Notes under the pieces: model-generated
The model's database searches: none
Told to the model about the DNA's origin: nothing
What the model saw: the letters and a program-made list of their open reading frames with translations, nothing else
Position numbers and translations under genes: made by a program
DNA from: Symbiodinium natans
Lineage: Eukaryota; Sar; Dinophyceae; Suessiales; Symbiodiniaceae
Assembly: GCA_905221605.1 (NCBI GenBank)
Contig: CAJNDS010002139.1
Location: 62,001-126,000 of the forward strand
DNA: 64,000 nt
Direction of reading: 5' to 3'
Part shown: positions 45,477-58,737 of the stretch, in pieces
How the letters are laid out: each line of letters begins with the position of its first letter
Position numbering within the stretch: the stretch's first letter is position 1

Positions 45477-48400
45477 CGAACGCCCACGACATCCATTGCT
45501 GCAACAGGAGCTGGATCAAAAAAGCAGGAGCGACTGTCCGTGGCTACTGTTAAAAGCTCAAACTCTCCACAGTATGACAATGCTAACATAGTTTCACTCC
45601 CAGTTCCCTCCTGTCGTGGGGCTCCAGCAAGTTCTGTCACGATCTCCTGTCTCAGGTACTACGCAAGCACTACATGTCACCAATTCGGTATCCATATCAT
45701 ATCCGTGTACACAAAGACTATATGTCACATCCGACAGCCCGATGCGACTTCTCGGCCAATTCCCGCGCAGGCACCCCATAAATGTCTTTCGTTTGCTTGC
45801 CCACTTGGTTTGTGTGCCACCAGTCCGAATACTCCACAAGGAACAGGAAGGAGGCAAACTGTGGCAACAGGTGCTGCTAGCAAGAGATAACAACTATGGC
45901 TACCATGAGTCTGGCCGCGTCCGGCGCCAGGCGACAGACGGCGACGACTGGAAACACCACTGGCTTTTTCACACGCATCCAAGTTTTGCTGCAACCGCTT
46001 TCTCGAAAACAGCTAGAGTCTGCTTCAGCCGACCGTTGTTATGTTGTTCATATTCATATAGCAGTTCGCCCACCGGTCAAGGTTTTCGCTTTACAATTGG
46101 GATCTCTGCTGCTAAAGGTGGATAAATGGGCAATTTCTAGTTGATTGTACGACGAAGCTTCCCAAAGCCAAAGGGCCCGTCGCCTCCAGGGACCGCTTAG
46201 CTCGTCGGGCCATGGCGACTGGCACTTCGGATCCGGGCAGATGGGGGGAATGCTCTAGACACCACGGAGTTCTGCAATTGGGCATGAGAGCTCCAGCAGT
46301 ATGCGTGGCACAACAAGTTTTCATCAGCAATGGTTCTTGTAGGTCTCTGCCATCCGGTCGCACAGCTATCCTGGGTTCCATCTTTAAGGTACCAAATAGT
46401 CTATGTTCTAAGAGCGTCTGCTGCTTTTGAAATACGTTGGAGCCATCCTGTTGACCCTTTCCATGCTCCTTGCTCACGGCATTAAGCCTGCAAGCAGTGC
46501 AGTGACCGGCCTGAGACATGGGCTCAAGCAGCTCAAAAGAAAAAAGAAATGGGGTTGCAAGTTGATTGGGGAGGGAAGAATCGTTGAGGGGACCTCTGTT
46601 CTTGTGACAGCGATTGCTTGGTGGAAAGCTGTGTGCGACATTGGCGCGTGGCTTCTCCTGGCTCATGGCTCCAGCCTGCAGGGGCTTCTTGAACAGTTTT
46701 ACATTGTTTTACCCCATGAGACTTTTAAGGCCGTGATGTGAATGCGCTGGGTGTTCCAGCCACTTTAGGGTGGCTAGCTTTTCTACAGCACAAGAACGAG
46801 TCGTAGACAGTTCGATCTCGGCTACAATCACAACGTAACGTCCCTCGGTGAAGGCCGCTGTCACGAGCCCCCCGAAGTCCTTGCATGAAATGCTTCGAAA
46901 CATGACAGGCTGACACTGTGTTGCTCACCAGATGCCGGAGTAGCTAAGTCAGGCCATGTGCGAATCGCCACAACAGACAGCTGGCGGGACTGGCGGTACT
47001 GCCGGGATTCCTTGTTTGTGTGCGTTGGTGTATGTCAAGTGCTACACACCTACACATCCTAAGTACATCGTCCGGCATTGCACAGATTGGAGGTTCACAC
47101 CAAACAATACAGCACCGCCTTCCTTGCTGACGTAGCTCTGTGTGGAAAGCAGGCGTCCCAAGTGCAAGGAGCTGCAGGGTTCATCAAACTCGTGGTGCTG
47201 AGCTTCCCAGAGACTCTTTTTTGCGGCTTGAGCCATTCGGGGAGTCTACGAGTCCGCTGAAGGCAGAATGAGTATAGCAGAACAGGACATGTGATGGAAT
47301 TGCAGACACGGCCCTTCTAACCCTCAAGGGCCTCGAGGGTCCAGCAAACGTTTCTAATCGGTAGACTACCTAGCCGGCCAGGACCGTGTGAGCGTCAGCA
47401 AGCGATCTTCCGTTTTGTGCAGTGTGCCCACGAAGCTGCACGCTTAGCGGTGACTGCGCGATTTTCTCTTTGCGCACCTTTGCAGTGCGGGTTTCTGGTA
47501 GGAAAGCGCCCTGGCTGCCCCCTTTCTCAAAGCTCGATCTTTGGAACCTTCAGGGCAGAAAATGAAGCGTTGGCCCTGAGGCTGGATATCATGAAGTGTC
47601 TCAGGACATGTACCCTCGCTTCAAGTACTGACGCCTAAGAACCTCCTAGCCTCAACTTGAGACTTAAACGTGCCATCCTGGCTCGGCACAGCTTGCCGCC
47701 ATTCGCTTATGCAATTTGGCAGAGCTGCTTTTTGCGGCAAATGGAAGAACCCAAGACCCCGAAAGGAAGGGTAAAAAAGGCAACCAACCACGCACATACG
47801 CACAGAAAACCCAGACTCTCAGCCCTTCTCACTCAACGGAAGTCCCGCTTTGCCTTCAGCTTTCCGGGCAGCGGCCCACCGTTGAGGACACCGTCGACAA
47901 AGCCGTCCAACTCCTTTTTATGGCTGTGCTGTCGCCAGGGTCGATGATTTGAGGTATCAGCTGATGCATCGAAAGCGGCAGCTTGCCCTGGTAACAACGA
48001 GTTCTGATGACTGTGATTGACTGCGGCCCGACGAAGGGATTCACAGACATCTCGTGCTCCTCAAAACGTAGGGCGCCGGTGTGGACCTGCCCAGGGCAGC
48101 AGAGAATGGGAGTTCAAGACCCCCAGGCAGATGAGCAATTCTGCAATGCTTTGAGGATGAAGGGACGGCTTTTGAAATTCTTGTGCAAAAGCGTCATACC
48201 GGGTGCTAGCATCAGCAGGGGGGGAGGTGGACAGGAGTTCCAGGGAGTGATGGAGAGTGTGGGGAGTGTGGGGCTAAACTTTGCTTTTGCATCTGGCGGT
48301 CTTCGGCTTTCCTGATGTGCTCGGGCGTGCCGCTGCTTCGCTCTTGGATGAAGAGTTTGCAAGGAAACCGGCGTTCTTTTGGCTTAGAGCCGCACAGGGT

Positions 48401-49487
48401 TATGGCTAAGCACTCATCCCGAATAGAAGTCCGGGGCTGCCTGGGAGTGAGGCATGGTTTCAGACTCGTCCCTGGTACAGGTCTGTTGCCGCTGCGTAGG
48501 CGACATGCGCCAAGTATTAAGAACGATTTCACGAATGCACTGTCTCGGGGGCTTGAGATTCGGGGAGCTCACGATATGATGATGACCTGGATCTGTGACA
48601 CTTCCTTCACAACTATAAGTATGGGTCTTCAGACGTATGAAGCTGAGCGTTGTGCAGGCGATTTCTGGCCTTGAACCGTGATCGTTTTGACCGCAAGGCA
48701 ACCTCAGGAATGAACCGTGGATGAATAGATCACGGAGGCTCCACACGCCCCGCGTCAGAGTTTTTGAGCTCGAGGCGAAAAAGTCACTGGCTTCAGCTTC
48801 GTGTAGATCGAAAGCCTCAAGCAATGAGTTGGTGGCACCTATCAGCCCCGTTAAACTTCACAGCACATCGCAACTCGTTGTGGGAGCTGTGATGGCAACT
48901 GCTTGCTCTGCCGACCAGATTTTTCTCCATTTCTCGGCACAGTTCCAGCAACAAACAACGATGTCTCCCAGTGCCAAGACACGTCCAGAATGGAGGGGTT
49001 CATCTCAACGTTGGCCCACATCATCTGTCACAGGGAAGCAACACGATTCGACAACAAGCTGCGCTGACAGGTGTCATCCTAATACTGTTGAACCGCATGG
49101 CCAACCTCCAACTTTGTAGGTATATTAGCTGTAGTTAGGTGGCTTTGTTGGGTGCCGGTGCTTGCCTCACCCTGATTTAGACAATTCCTTGTCGCGGCAG
49201 GATGCAATGTCCTTCACAGCCGCACATGCCATGCTCTCCGGTGTTCATGAAACTTGTTCGCTGCTGTGCGCATTGGCTGTGGCCAAAGTGGGCAGACAAG
49301 GTCATGGATGCGCTGTGCTCACTAGGCGCGTGTGCCAATTACTGCCACAACCTCAAGTGCATAAGGGGCATTCATCAAGTTAGCAAGCTCGAGGCACTGT
49401 GAGAAGGTCTTCTGACCCCCCTGCCCCCCCGCAAAAAAAAATAGAGTGCTTCTCCGGATGCATCCCTACTACCGTGCCAGAGTTCAC
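45477..49487. other. Stretch without a supported gene
   Basis: No domain-bearing frame on either strand. Open frames such as 46112-46666 (minus) and 45616-46125 (plus) have mixed composition and no paired splice sites. A weak W..C stretch near 46.23 kb (plus) was judged chance. Confidence 0.4.
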
Positions 49488-49601
49488 CTCCCGTTCGCCC
49501 CCTGCCTTGATGGGATCTCGCCGGTACTTCTGCGCCAGCTGCCGTGTGGCCTCCTCCACAGCCGGGTCTGCACCGGCCTCAAGGGGAGGAGATGTTTCGG
49601 C
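49488..49601 (-). CDS. Candidate exon, charged helical segment
   Basis: A 114-nt phase-0 exon with AG acceptor (CCCAGCAG) and GT donor (GAG|GTGAAC) reads AETSPPLEAGADPAVEEATR, then QLAQKYRRDPIKAGGERE. The Glu/Arg/Lys-rich make-up looks real. It might be part of the gene starting at 57.6 kb or a separate one. No family recognised. Confidence 0.5.
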
Positions 49602-52600
49602 CTGCTGGGTTTCATTCACGTCGTTTGTTGAGGGTGGGATGGAGGTCGGTATTTAATTGCAGGAGAGCCCTATAATGTCGGGTGCCAAACCGAAGTCGAC
49701 GGGTTTTCCTACCAGGTGACTGTGCATCTTCGAGAAGTGTCACGGTTGCAGGCTGTTTCCCAGGCTGTTTCCATCGTTCCTTGAAGACTGATTGGAAGGC
49801 AACCGGCTGCTTCATGGGAGGTTTGGGAAGGCGGCGTGTCCATGAATGATACTGCGAGGGAAGCAGGAATGACCCATGGAGGTTGCATTTCTACTCTAAG
49901 CACCTTGTGGGGTTGTCCCAGTCATCACATCAGAGCAGCTTAGCCAAGGTCTACCTAACGTCAGCATGGTTCAGGGATCCAAAAGCATGTCCTAGTCTGG
50001 GGGTATGTATAGGGGGAGGAGGACCTTGGATTGAGATTTATCGGCAGGTAGGGGGCATGAGGAGGAGTCTGATACGCATAGAAGCATTAGTTTCGGCACG
50101 TGTGTCCTGATGCTCTGGATTTTTATTCTGTGGGTGCTGCTTGTAGCGGAGGTATAGAGATGGTCATGTGGCTTTTGTTCTACGAGGCCCTGAGGGGTGC
50201 GTGAACGGAACCAAGCACGCTCAGACAAACCTCCAAGGCCACGGCTACTGCCATCCCAAAGAAGCCTTGAAACAAATCCACAAACTAGCCCGTGAAAACC
50301 TAGCCATCAAGCCTGAGGGCAAGGAGGTGGTCGTGCACTCCCTGCGACTACACATTGGTGCTTCAAGGGCGTTAGCGGCGTTAAGTCGCGGGGGCCTTGA
50401 GCCACAAGAAGCAGAACTGGCTGTCTGTCGGCCCGCAGTCGCCCGCCTGATGTCGCGAGATGTTCAGGTTCTCGGATCTTGTACGGACGTAAACTCAGGG
50501 AGGCGACAGAAGAGACACGCAAACCCAAGACCTAAGCCTTCAAGCTACAACAAAAAGAGAAGGTTCTTTCACAAAGAGGCCCCGAACCCTGTGCAGAAAT
50601 GTATACATGCGGAAATCTAGAGGAACAGAGGGCCAACCCAGCCCAACCCCCAAAAAAAGGAATGCAAGCACCTACTTAAAGCACCCTTTTCCCAAAGCAC
50701 TTTCCCCGCAGGCTGCTGGAAGCAAAGCCAGAAAAGAAGCATCACCCTGGCACCTCAAGGCGCTCGCGCGACAGCTCTTTGAAAGTGGCTTGAGGTCCAG
50801 CCTCATCTCTTTGAGTCCGAGCTTCTTAGGGTTCTGGCTTCTCTGTGATCGTCAGGTGGCTTCGGGCTTTCCGGTACACCCCCAACCTTCGTCCCAAAAC
50901 ACCGAAGTTAAAAAAAAAAAAAAAAAAAAAAACGCTTCTCAGAGGAAATGAGCAGCGTGTGGACCATCTGCTGGCCCAAGCTCTGGAGATGGGACGGCTA
51001 CGGCTTTCTGACTGAGGCCCTCCGACGCCAATTTGCCAATTCCCAAAACCCACACGCCAAACCGCCAGCTGTTGGCCACCTCGCTGAGCGCAGCACCTTC
51101 TTTCCAAGAGCAATGGCCTTCATAAACCAAAGGTTGAGGGACTCCTGGCAATCTGAGGACAGCGTGCCACTGAAGTCCGAGGCTCAAGGTCTGTCAACAG
51201 CCAATCACCTGCTACAGTGAGCGTTTCACTCTGTAACTCCGGCAACTGGAGAAAACTCCGACTATGTCTGGCACACCCGGCTGTATCTCCGACCCTTGCC
51301 TTCTGGCTCTACGTCCGCACCTAAAAAAGCACAAAAACAAACTACCTAACCAGCTGCTGCAGCGGTCAGCAACACAATCACACTGCGAGCTGCTAGCAGA
51401 TGGCGCGCCTTCTTCAAGGTCATGCTAAACTTCTCAACCACCTTCGACGATTCATTCATCAGTTGCTGAAACTGCTGCAGGCACCCCCTTACATACCGCT
51501 TGAAGCGCATACGGGCCAGAGCCAAACCTGATACACTTGAGGGAGCGGAGGGCCAGCTGATGAATTCGGATGAGCCACGTGGTGTTTGTCGAGAAAGCAA
51601 GCAAGAGATGAAAGGATGAAAGCAAGAAGTGCTTTGTTTCATTCACGGACACTAAACTGTGCTACAGTGCTGACCAGAATGGAAGCTATCCTTCACTACT
51701 CTATGTTGCTTCTGCTTAGAAAGACTGGGAGCCAAACCTTCCCAATCTCATCGAGAGGGTCAATCCTCACAACTTGAGGTATCCTGACGTCGTACCTTGC
51801 TCGGCGACTGTTCAAGGCAATCTGCTCTCTCTGCAAGTTGGCAGCTTGGAGTGGAACTTTCTTTTTGTTAAGACAAAAGCAGTACCGAGATACTTGTGTT
51901 GCGGTCGCTCCAGGGGGGAAGAGACAACACGAACATCATTTGCAGGACTCACCGCGAGTGCACCAGATGACAAAAGCTTCCATGCTGACACATCTCCAAC
52001 TCGGGACATGCACACTTTTCTTGTCCGGTCGCTCAGAGCCTCTGGCCGGGCCCTTGGATATGCTTAACTTGAGCATTTATGCGTTTCAAGGCCACAGCCT
52101 CAGGTGGCGCAAGCGCAGCGCGATGGTGCGAAGTAGAGAATCGAACTGCTTCCCTTCTTCCTTAGATCCTTTTGCATCCTTTTGCTCCTCTGCGCTGCCG
52201 CCGATGCTCTCATTTTGCATCATGTGGCTGCGCTTACATTGAGCTGTCGAGGTTTAAGAGGGGGTTTGAGGAGTTTAGGCCGCCGTCTTCGGGCAAAACA
52301 GGTTTGTCTTGCAGTTCTGGGTTCCTGGTTCAGAGACTTCGGGGGAGCCTCTTACCGCGACGGTTTCGACATTCGTGACTCCGAGACTTTGAGGGTCGCA
52401 CTCTCGCTGCAGGGGTGTCTTGAAGACGCCGGTCCTGTCGCAGCGCGGCACCTTGGGCAGGGTTTGGGGTCTGGGGCTTGTTCTCTCATTTCTCTCCACG
52501 ATCGCGCGTACAACCTTCAGATGTTAAAATTGTATGTAGGCCTCCATACCGCTAAGCGGTGCTTGTCTTGATTCTTGATGATGCCAGTCGATCAGCACGG

Positions 52601-54314
52601 TGACGCCACATTCAGGCCGGACTAGTGGGGCAGCCGCATGCACATGCCACGGAGATAATGGCAGAAGTCCTCAACCTGGAGCCCTCAGCCTCAAGCAGGA
52701 ACACAACCCATCCCAGACTGACACCGGGCATCGCACTGTGGCGAGGGAGGCTCGCCCATTGAACTCTCGGCTCAATCCCTGGCCGCAGCGCTGGACAAGA
52801 ATGAACTCACAGGAAGCCAAGTGTGCGCTTATTCTCGTTGAGACATGACTCGTCATCCAAGTGATTCGACAAGAAAAGACAGTGCGAAGTTTGCCGAGCC
52901 TTTCAACCCACCCGACCACCCCCCCCCCCCGCACTACACGCAACGGTGAATTCCATTGCAGCGCTCCAGCAAAATCTTGGACAGCATAGAGCTGACATCA
53001 TTGATGCGCGTGTGCGTGTGTCTGTTTGAATGTAGGAGGTTCAAGAGGCGCTCATTCGAAATTAGGCCCAAGCACTGCCTGAAGCGCAGGCAAGCGTGAA
53101 TCTGGCCAAACCAACCCAGAAGCCATCAAACACACGTAATGTCCGTAGCAGCATCTTTGGCGGTACCAGGCAAGATCCATGCTGCCCGCAGAACAAGTGT
53201 GATCAACAAAATATTTCGGGGGGTTGCAGCTGTCTTCTGGCTTGGATTCAAAGATATCCAAAAGCCAACAAAGTCTGCTTCTCAGTTAACTTCGAGATAT
53301 CGTACATTCGCAAACCTGTTTTCCAGATATCGCGGCGTGTACCTCGCGGCCCATTGAACCCAGATTCAATCAGCCGACACTCTGGCACAACCAACGGGCA
53401 CGAGCCTTCCACATTGGGGGAGAGCCCATCTTGTCCTGAGGCGGAAATTGAGGAACTGCGGCCTGAAAACCGACTGTAGCAACACCAAGGGTGCCCTCGG
53501 CCCCCGTTTGCCACCGAGCTGCAGTAAACAGCAGGATGTGTGGCCCCTTGACGTTGTCAAGCCACTTCCGCAGCTCGCGCTTGTCCTGGCACTGTGAGCG
53601 GGGATTCCAGTCCCATACACTTGCACACTTGCGTCTACGAACAGATCTTAAAGCGGACCGAAACTCCCAAACCTTTTTTCCGCCCTTTCATCGCAGCTCC
53701 TGCAAGACCTGTGTGTAGTCGGGCATCATGGCGCTGGCCCACCTCTTCAATTGGAGTACCGCCCTCGAGATGCAAAACTGTCGAACGATTCCCCATGGCA
53801 CTGTTCATGCTTCCATATCCGCAAAGATTCACAAATCTTGAGGCTACACATCTTCCTTGTCCACGCATCAGCTGACAGAGATTCAATCAAAACAGAAATT
53901 AGCTGAGTCCTAGCTTGCAAAGCCACGAACAGCTCTCTGATTGGCAATTCATGATGCCGACCCCTCACACTGGCTCGAGATCGAAGCACAAGGATGAAGC
54001 CTACTTGTCATCAAGCGAGACGGGAGCCATCTTGAGCCAGTACATGACTCGACAACCAGTCTTCCGGTAGCCCCCTCTCTGAGCCAAAGCACTTGCCCAG
54101 ATTCTTGGAGGAGGGAGTGCCCTCGCTAAAGATCTCGGGAGCGGAGTCCTGGCTTTGAAACCCATTGGAATTTTCGGGGCTGCAGCCCTCAATTTACTCA
54201 ATCAGTGCTTCCAACACCAGAAGTTAAGGCCCTCCCGAAGTAATACAATGCTCTTGTCTAGGACATCACCGCAAGGCTGTAGCTGTAGGACTCAGGCATT
54301 GCTAGCGTTCTTAC
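49602..54314. other. Mostly unassigned sequence with weak coding hints
   Basis: Contains a poly-A run (50910-50932), a C run (52918-52930), and weak frames: 51346-51510 minus (LQQFQQLMNESSKVVEKFS, ending in a stop), 50168-50620 plus (contains HSLRLHIGASRALAAL, slightly like tyrosine recombinases), and 54001-54080 minus (ends MYWLKMAPVSLDDK, stop), which could be the last exon of the J/thioredoxin gene. None is firm. Confidence 0.35.
50910..50932 (+). repeat. Poly-A run
   Basis: 23 consecutive A. If read as the tail of a retroposed copy, the sequence upstream of it on the + strand should match a transcript; nothing recognisable was seen there. Confidence 0.9.
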
Positions 54315-55694
54315 CAGCTTTGGGGCAATTAATAGTCGATGCCCATTGTTCTGGAGTCTTCGCCCACTTTGTGTTGGGTCCGTCCACTGCCAAGCCCTTG
54401 TAACCATTCGACGCGGGTTGCGTGTTTGGATGCCTTGGGCGTTAGCACTTGGGGGATTCACTTCTGGCCTTCGTTAAGAGAAGTGCCTTCCTTCCCATCT
54501 CTACACAGCCGACACCCACCCCTCTCTCCAGCCTTGTCCTCGCCGAACCAACGGAAGGCAGGAAACCTGGCGGAGAGGCGGGCGAGGGAAGACTGTAGAT
54601 GCTCAATGAACTCTTTGCGTGCCGTGGCCCAGGCTCGTTTATGGAGGCTTTGCTGCACACATCGCGCTGTTGCCGGCAGTTGACGGCGCCGATGTTCAGG
54701 AAGTCCTGCAAGCTTGTGCTGCCGAAAGGCCCCTCAGCCCTCACCCTCCTCCTATGCAAATGGACATGCAGAACACAACAAACGACTGGAACAGCACATC
54801 ATCGAGAAGCATCCCAGAACCCTCTAAGCCAGAAATAGCACAACGGGTCCCAACACAAATTGCAGTTGGCAATCGTGCTTGCTGCCATACACGACATGGC
54901 TCAGAGCAGAAAGGGTAGTATTGGATTTGGCGGCTTCGGACTTGGGACTTCCAGCTTGCAACCTTAAGGGTCTTGGCCAAGGCACCTTGAAAGTGTCGGC
55001 AAACTTGATGTACTCCTCTCGCACCTGCGCAAAGTGCAGGAGCGAAGGCACCCTGCAAATCGAAGCAAAGGCCAGAAACCCATCGTGCGGCCACTGCTCT
55101 GCTTCTCATTCCGAAGCACATGTCTCAACTGGATTCCCGATTTCCATTCTGATTCCCGAGTGCCTCTCGAGACTCATCGTTGTTCGGCTTGTAAAACCTG
55201 TGACTCTTTCACTTCAATGCAACAAGTATTCTTCGAGGATCCGCGCGAAGGAACCACAACATGCTGCACATCGCCTGGAGTCCCTACGACCCAAAACACT
55301 GAAGCCCTGAAGTTGTTCAAGTGTTCAAGGTTTTGGTGCCCACTTATGCAACAGCTGGATTCGGGTCTAGCAGGCATCGCAGTGGAGTATCTTTTTCTGA
55401 GCCTCACTGTGCCAACCACTTGCCAACCAGGCATGCAATATGTTGACAGACACGCCGCTGAACAATCCAGGGCTCGATGCGGTCGTTGATCTGAGACTTG
55501 TACCTGCCGCCAACTCGGTCGGCGTTCCAGTGCAATGGTACAAGTCGATGCACTGGAAAGAGTATCCGAGTCCAGACCAAGGGGGCCCCATAGTGTCCGG
55601 AGGACTTCGGCTTCAGGGGTGGATGAAATAGGTTTCTGCCAAGGCACAGGTCGGAAGTCATCTCGGTGACATTGGTGTTGCCGTAGATATCCTC
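54315..55694 (-). CDS. Thioredoxin-fold domain of the J/thioredoxin protein (six exons), CxxC missing
   Basis: The joined exons read EDIYGNTNVTEMTSDLCL; VHRLVPLHWNADRVGG; VPSLLHFAQVREEYIKFADT with FK; DFLNIGAVNCRQQRDVCSKA with SIN; EFPAFRWFGEDKAGER; DGPNTKWAKTPEQWASTI. The order VTEMT, a beta strand, an amphipathic helix (REEYIKFADTFK), NIGAVNC, VCSKASIN, FPAFRWF follows a thioredoxin fold, with NIGAVNC matching the strand before the cis-Pro (here FP). The active site W-C-x-x-C expected between the second and third exons is absent, so this domain is probably not a redox enzyme. Another thioredoxin domain could follow downstream. Confidence 0.75.
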
Positions 55695-57564
55695 CTGGTC
55701 CCAGTCAAGACAAAAGTTTTGAGTTGTTGAAATACATTCCCAAAACCATCGATGAGCCACTCCTTCGGTCCAGGCTCACCTTCTTCCATGAACCTGGGGA
55801 GCACTTCGGCTACCAGTAAGAGAAGATCTCAAGTGGGTTGAGGGAAGCTACACTTGGAGCTGTTTAGGGCTAAACCTGGAGCTTTTGGACCTAAACCTGA
55901 ACTGAGTCCCCCGTAAGCAGGCTGAAGAACTGAAAGAACCTCGAAAGACCTTTCTTTGCTGAGAGTGGTGCATCATTTGGCCTCCTTGGCGGACGATCCT
56001 TACCTTTGCGGCTGCCACCATGGCTAGGAAGTTTCCTCATAGACGGTCCCTTTTACAGTAATTAGGTCTGCTTTCTTTAGGTGAGACGGACAAGTTTAGT
56101 GCGACGCCTGGACGCTCTGGAGCAACCGCTCTCAACTTGATGATATGCTGGAAGCTCAAGCGCGGGCTGATGCGTGATACGTGCCAGGCTTGTATTCGAA
56201 ACAACACAAGCAAGGTTTTGAGGCTGAGATCCACACGTTGCCATCTGGTTCACGACCGAAGAACTGCCGAAACATGGCTTTCGCCTGTCAAGCTTCAGTA
56301 CAATTCAGAAGTCTCGAGCGCCTCCGAACTCACGCTTTCCGAGCCTGTTCGTTGGATTGGTGCCCTTAGATGGCCGAGATGGTGGCATCTGACCCTCCAT
56401 CATCTGACAAAGCTCTGGGGCTCGAGCCTTCCTTGAGGCCCTCTTCGCCGTGCTGGTCGTAGACCTGGAGGGCAGGCAGGGACTGTTAGGGGTAACAGTG
56501 TCTGGAATTAAGGGTTCCGCTTTTTCGTTGGGTCCTCAACAATCTGCGCAGCAGCCTGTGCCTTTTTGGCGGCTCTTGCCGCGACATCCTCTGCATGCGC
56601 CCTACTCGGGGCCTTCCGCTTCTCGGCATCGCTGAGGACCTTTTAGTTAGCTTCAGGAGTCTTTGAAGTGAATGCCGCTTACAGGCAGGACTCAAGATAG
56701 ATGGCAGGGCGCAATCAGTAAGCTGACTTCAACGATTACGGAAGTCAAATCAATGGTGGCAAGGGTTTGGGCTTGTCGATGTCGGGAAGGTTTCGGCATG
56801 CTGGGTGTGTGGCCTCGGCTTTTCCGACCATACACCGATGATAGGGTTCGGGGTTGAGGTTTTGCAGGGCATCTGCTTCAAAGCTACTCGCCTTCGGCAA
56901 GGGCCAAAGCTCTTGGCTCGGAGCGGAGTCGATTTCGGGTTTGCGGTCAGCATCAAGCCTCGTAGGCTGTGGACACCTCGATGAACTTGGTTTGGCACTG
57001 CTCCTGTCGGCATCTTCTGCAGAATAACATGTGGGAATCCCATGTGTTGTTTCTCTTCTTGATATTCTTCTTCTCCTTCTTCTTCCCAGTCCTTGTCGTC
57101 AGAGCACTTGTCCGGATGGTACTCCAAAGACTTCGCGCGATATGCCTTCTTTATGGCTGCCTCCCAGCGAGAGCCCAACAACAAGGTCGGGATCCTAGGA
57201 AAGATACAACGGCCGACCAGCGCACATGATGGGCTGAAGGGTGCTGGAGAGGGGTGCTACTTGGAGGTTCATGGTACTTACTAACCCAATTATCACCATG
57301 TTAGGGCACGAACCCCCGAGTAGAATCCGAGTAGAAGCGTACTAAGCCGTTGAAGGATCTCAGCATGGAATGCCCAAAACTGTAGAAAACGCTTTGCTGG
57401 CAAAGCACTTGAAGGTACCACGATGCAAGTCCCGCGTGCGCTGTTCTGTGAAGGGTCCAGTATGCTCTGGTGCATTCCAGTGATTCCAGCGCTTGAACAG
57501 ATCGACGGAGCGAGCCTGGTCTGCATTCCTGGGGACGCCCAGAATGGCATAGTAGTCTGCGCCC
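54315..57564 (-). CDS. J-domain plus thioredoxin-fold protein (ERdj5/DNAJC10-like), partial, multi-exon
   Basis: Known role: J domains stimulate Hsp70; ERdj5-type proteins join a J domain to thioredoxin domains and work in the ER on misfolded proteins. Exons on the minus strand: 57564-57516, 57160-57108, 57016-56959, 56639-56613, 56464-56428, 55694-55640, 55552-55504, 55052-54986, 54705-54635, 54566-54520, 54386-54315. Phases match at all joins except the unresolved link 56428 to 55694, which needs one more exon (22-nt candidate near 56.0 kb). Donors are six GC and five GT. The start codon and signal peptide upstream of 57564 and the 3' end below 54315 were not found. Separate entries describe the two domains. 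Confidence 0.8.
56428..57564 (-). CDS. J domain of the J/thioredoxin protein (five exons)
   Basis: The joined exons read GADYYAILGVPRNADQ; AAIKKAYRAKSLEYHPD with K; RCRQEQCQTKFIEVSTAYE; VLSDAEKRK; VYDQHGEEGLKE. This is a full J domain: helix I (YYAILGV), helix II (IKKAYR), the catalytic HPD loop, helix III (KFIEVSTAYE) and helix IV (VLSDAEKRKVYD), with normal spacing. The 27-nt exon carries helix IV. An acidic Glu-rich stretch just after HPDK (57.03-57.10 kb) stays open but is best read as intron, because skipping it gives the right loop length and phase. Confidence 0.88.
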
Positions 57565-58737
57565 CTGAGTGCAGAGTTGGCATTCTCTGCGTTGACTGCG
57601 CCGCAACAAGATTCATATGCAACATCTCGATGATCCCGGGATCCATATCAGTCTGATGGCCTGACGCTGCAACCACAGGACTCTGGAAACAAGATTAAAC
57701 ACAAAACACGTACAGTAAATGGTCGTCAGAGCCACACAGAACAATCAGCCTTCGAAGGCCTTTTCGTTTCATGTCTTTGCAGCCTTTGCATGTCTCTCCG
57801 CGAAGACAGCTCGGGGCGCTGCTTGGCCGCGCCGATCAACGGCAGGGAGCCAACAACCTCTGCATCTTCGGCTGTTAATACTCTCTTCATGTTCAGTTCA
57901 CTGAAAAGAGGCCGTTGCTTCGTTGTTGTTGTGGCCGCGAATGTCCCGCGGAACTTGCGTGAAGGTCCCGGATTTGGTCCCGAGATTTAAGGAGGCTTCG
58001 CGGCAAGGCTGTTCCTGAAAGTCGCCTCTTTGAAAAAAGTCCAAACTACTCTGGAGCCTTGCAATCTGTGAAGCACTGAAGTCTCTTCTCCCATTCTCAA
58101 GCGAAATCCCAAGACTCCAAAAGCCTTGGAGTGATCGCGCCTGAACGAGACAAAGCCAGGAGCTGAGCCCCCGCTGCCACTGCCTCCGCAAGTCTTTTAA
58201 TCACAAGAACTCTCTGCGCTGTCAGGGGCCGGAAAGAAACATTTAGGAATCTAGGGGGTGCCTCGCCTCCTCCGGACGGGCCCTCCAGAAGGGTGCCGGG
58301 ATGCCGAGGCCATGCATGGGCTCATTAAAGCTGCTCTCGGACTCTCTGCTTTTTGGGCTCTTTGGGACCTGATTGGTGGACGGTTCTGGAGAGTGCTGCT
58401 TTGGGTTTGGGTGCTCCGCTCGGGGCCTGAAGTGAGGGTTCCCTCAAGGTTTCCTCACGGGGTCACAGGGTCACCGCTTTGGGGGCTCAAGTATTAGGTG
58501 CGGCGGATCTTTCGGATCTCACGCCGTAAGAATATCGTAAGACAGGGGGTTGGGTGCACATATTGCAACAGCGGCTGCTGAGGGTGCTTCACTGTTTCAT
58601 ACTCAGGCTAGGGTACTTCCTGTTGTTCATTGTTCCCTGTTGCTGACATCCAAAACTTGTCGGCAGGTCGTTCATCTTTGCTCAGCTAGTCGACGATCGA
58701 GATCCGAGGCCTGGAGTTCTACAGGTTTGGCCTGCAC
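57565..58737. other. Flank of the J/thioredoxin gene
   Basis: Should contain its first exon(s). The minus frame 58191-57898 has a protein-like part (ISLENGRRDFSASQIARLQS) but no clear splice sites. No start was assigned. Confidence 0.35.

Noticed and set aside
45106..45890. Gly-rich and Pro-rich frames on both strands
   Set aside because: Translation of the G tract; not a protein.
46212..46300. Plus-strand GRWGECSRHHG resembling a TSP1 core
   Set aside because: No second tryptophan, no cysteine partner and no continuation.
57014..57107. Glu-rich acidic linker directly after HPDK in the J domain
   Set aside because: Treating it as exon breaks the J-domain loop length and leaves a 12-25-base intron; a GT donor at 57107 and AG at 57017 fit well.
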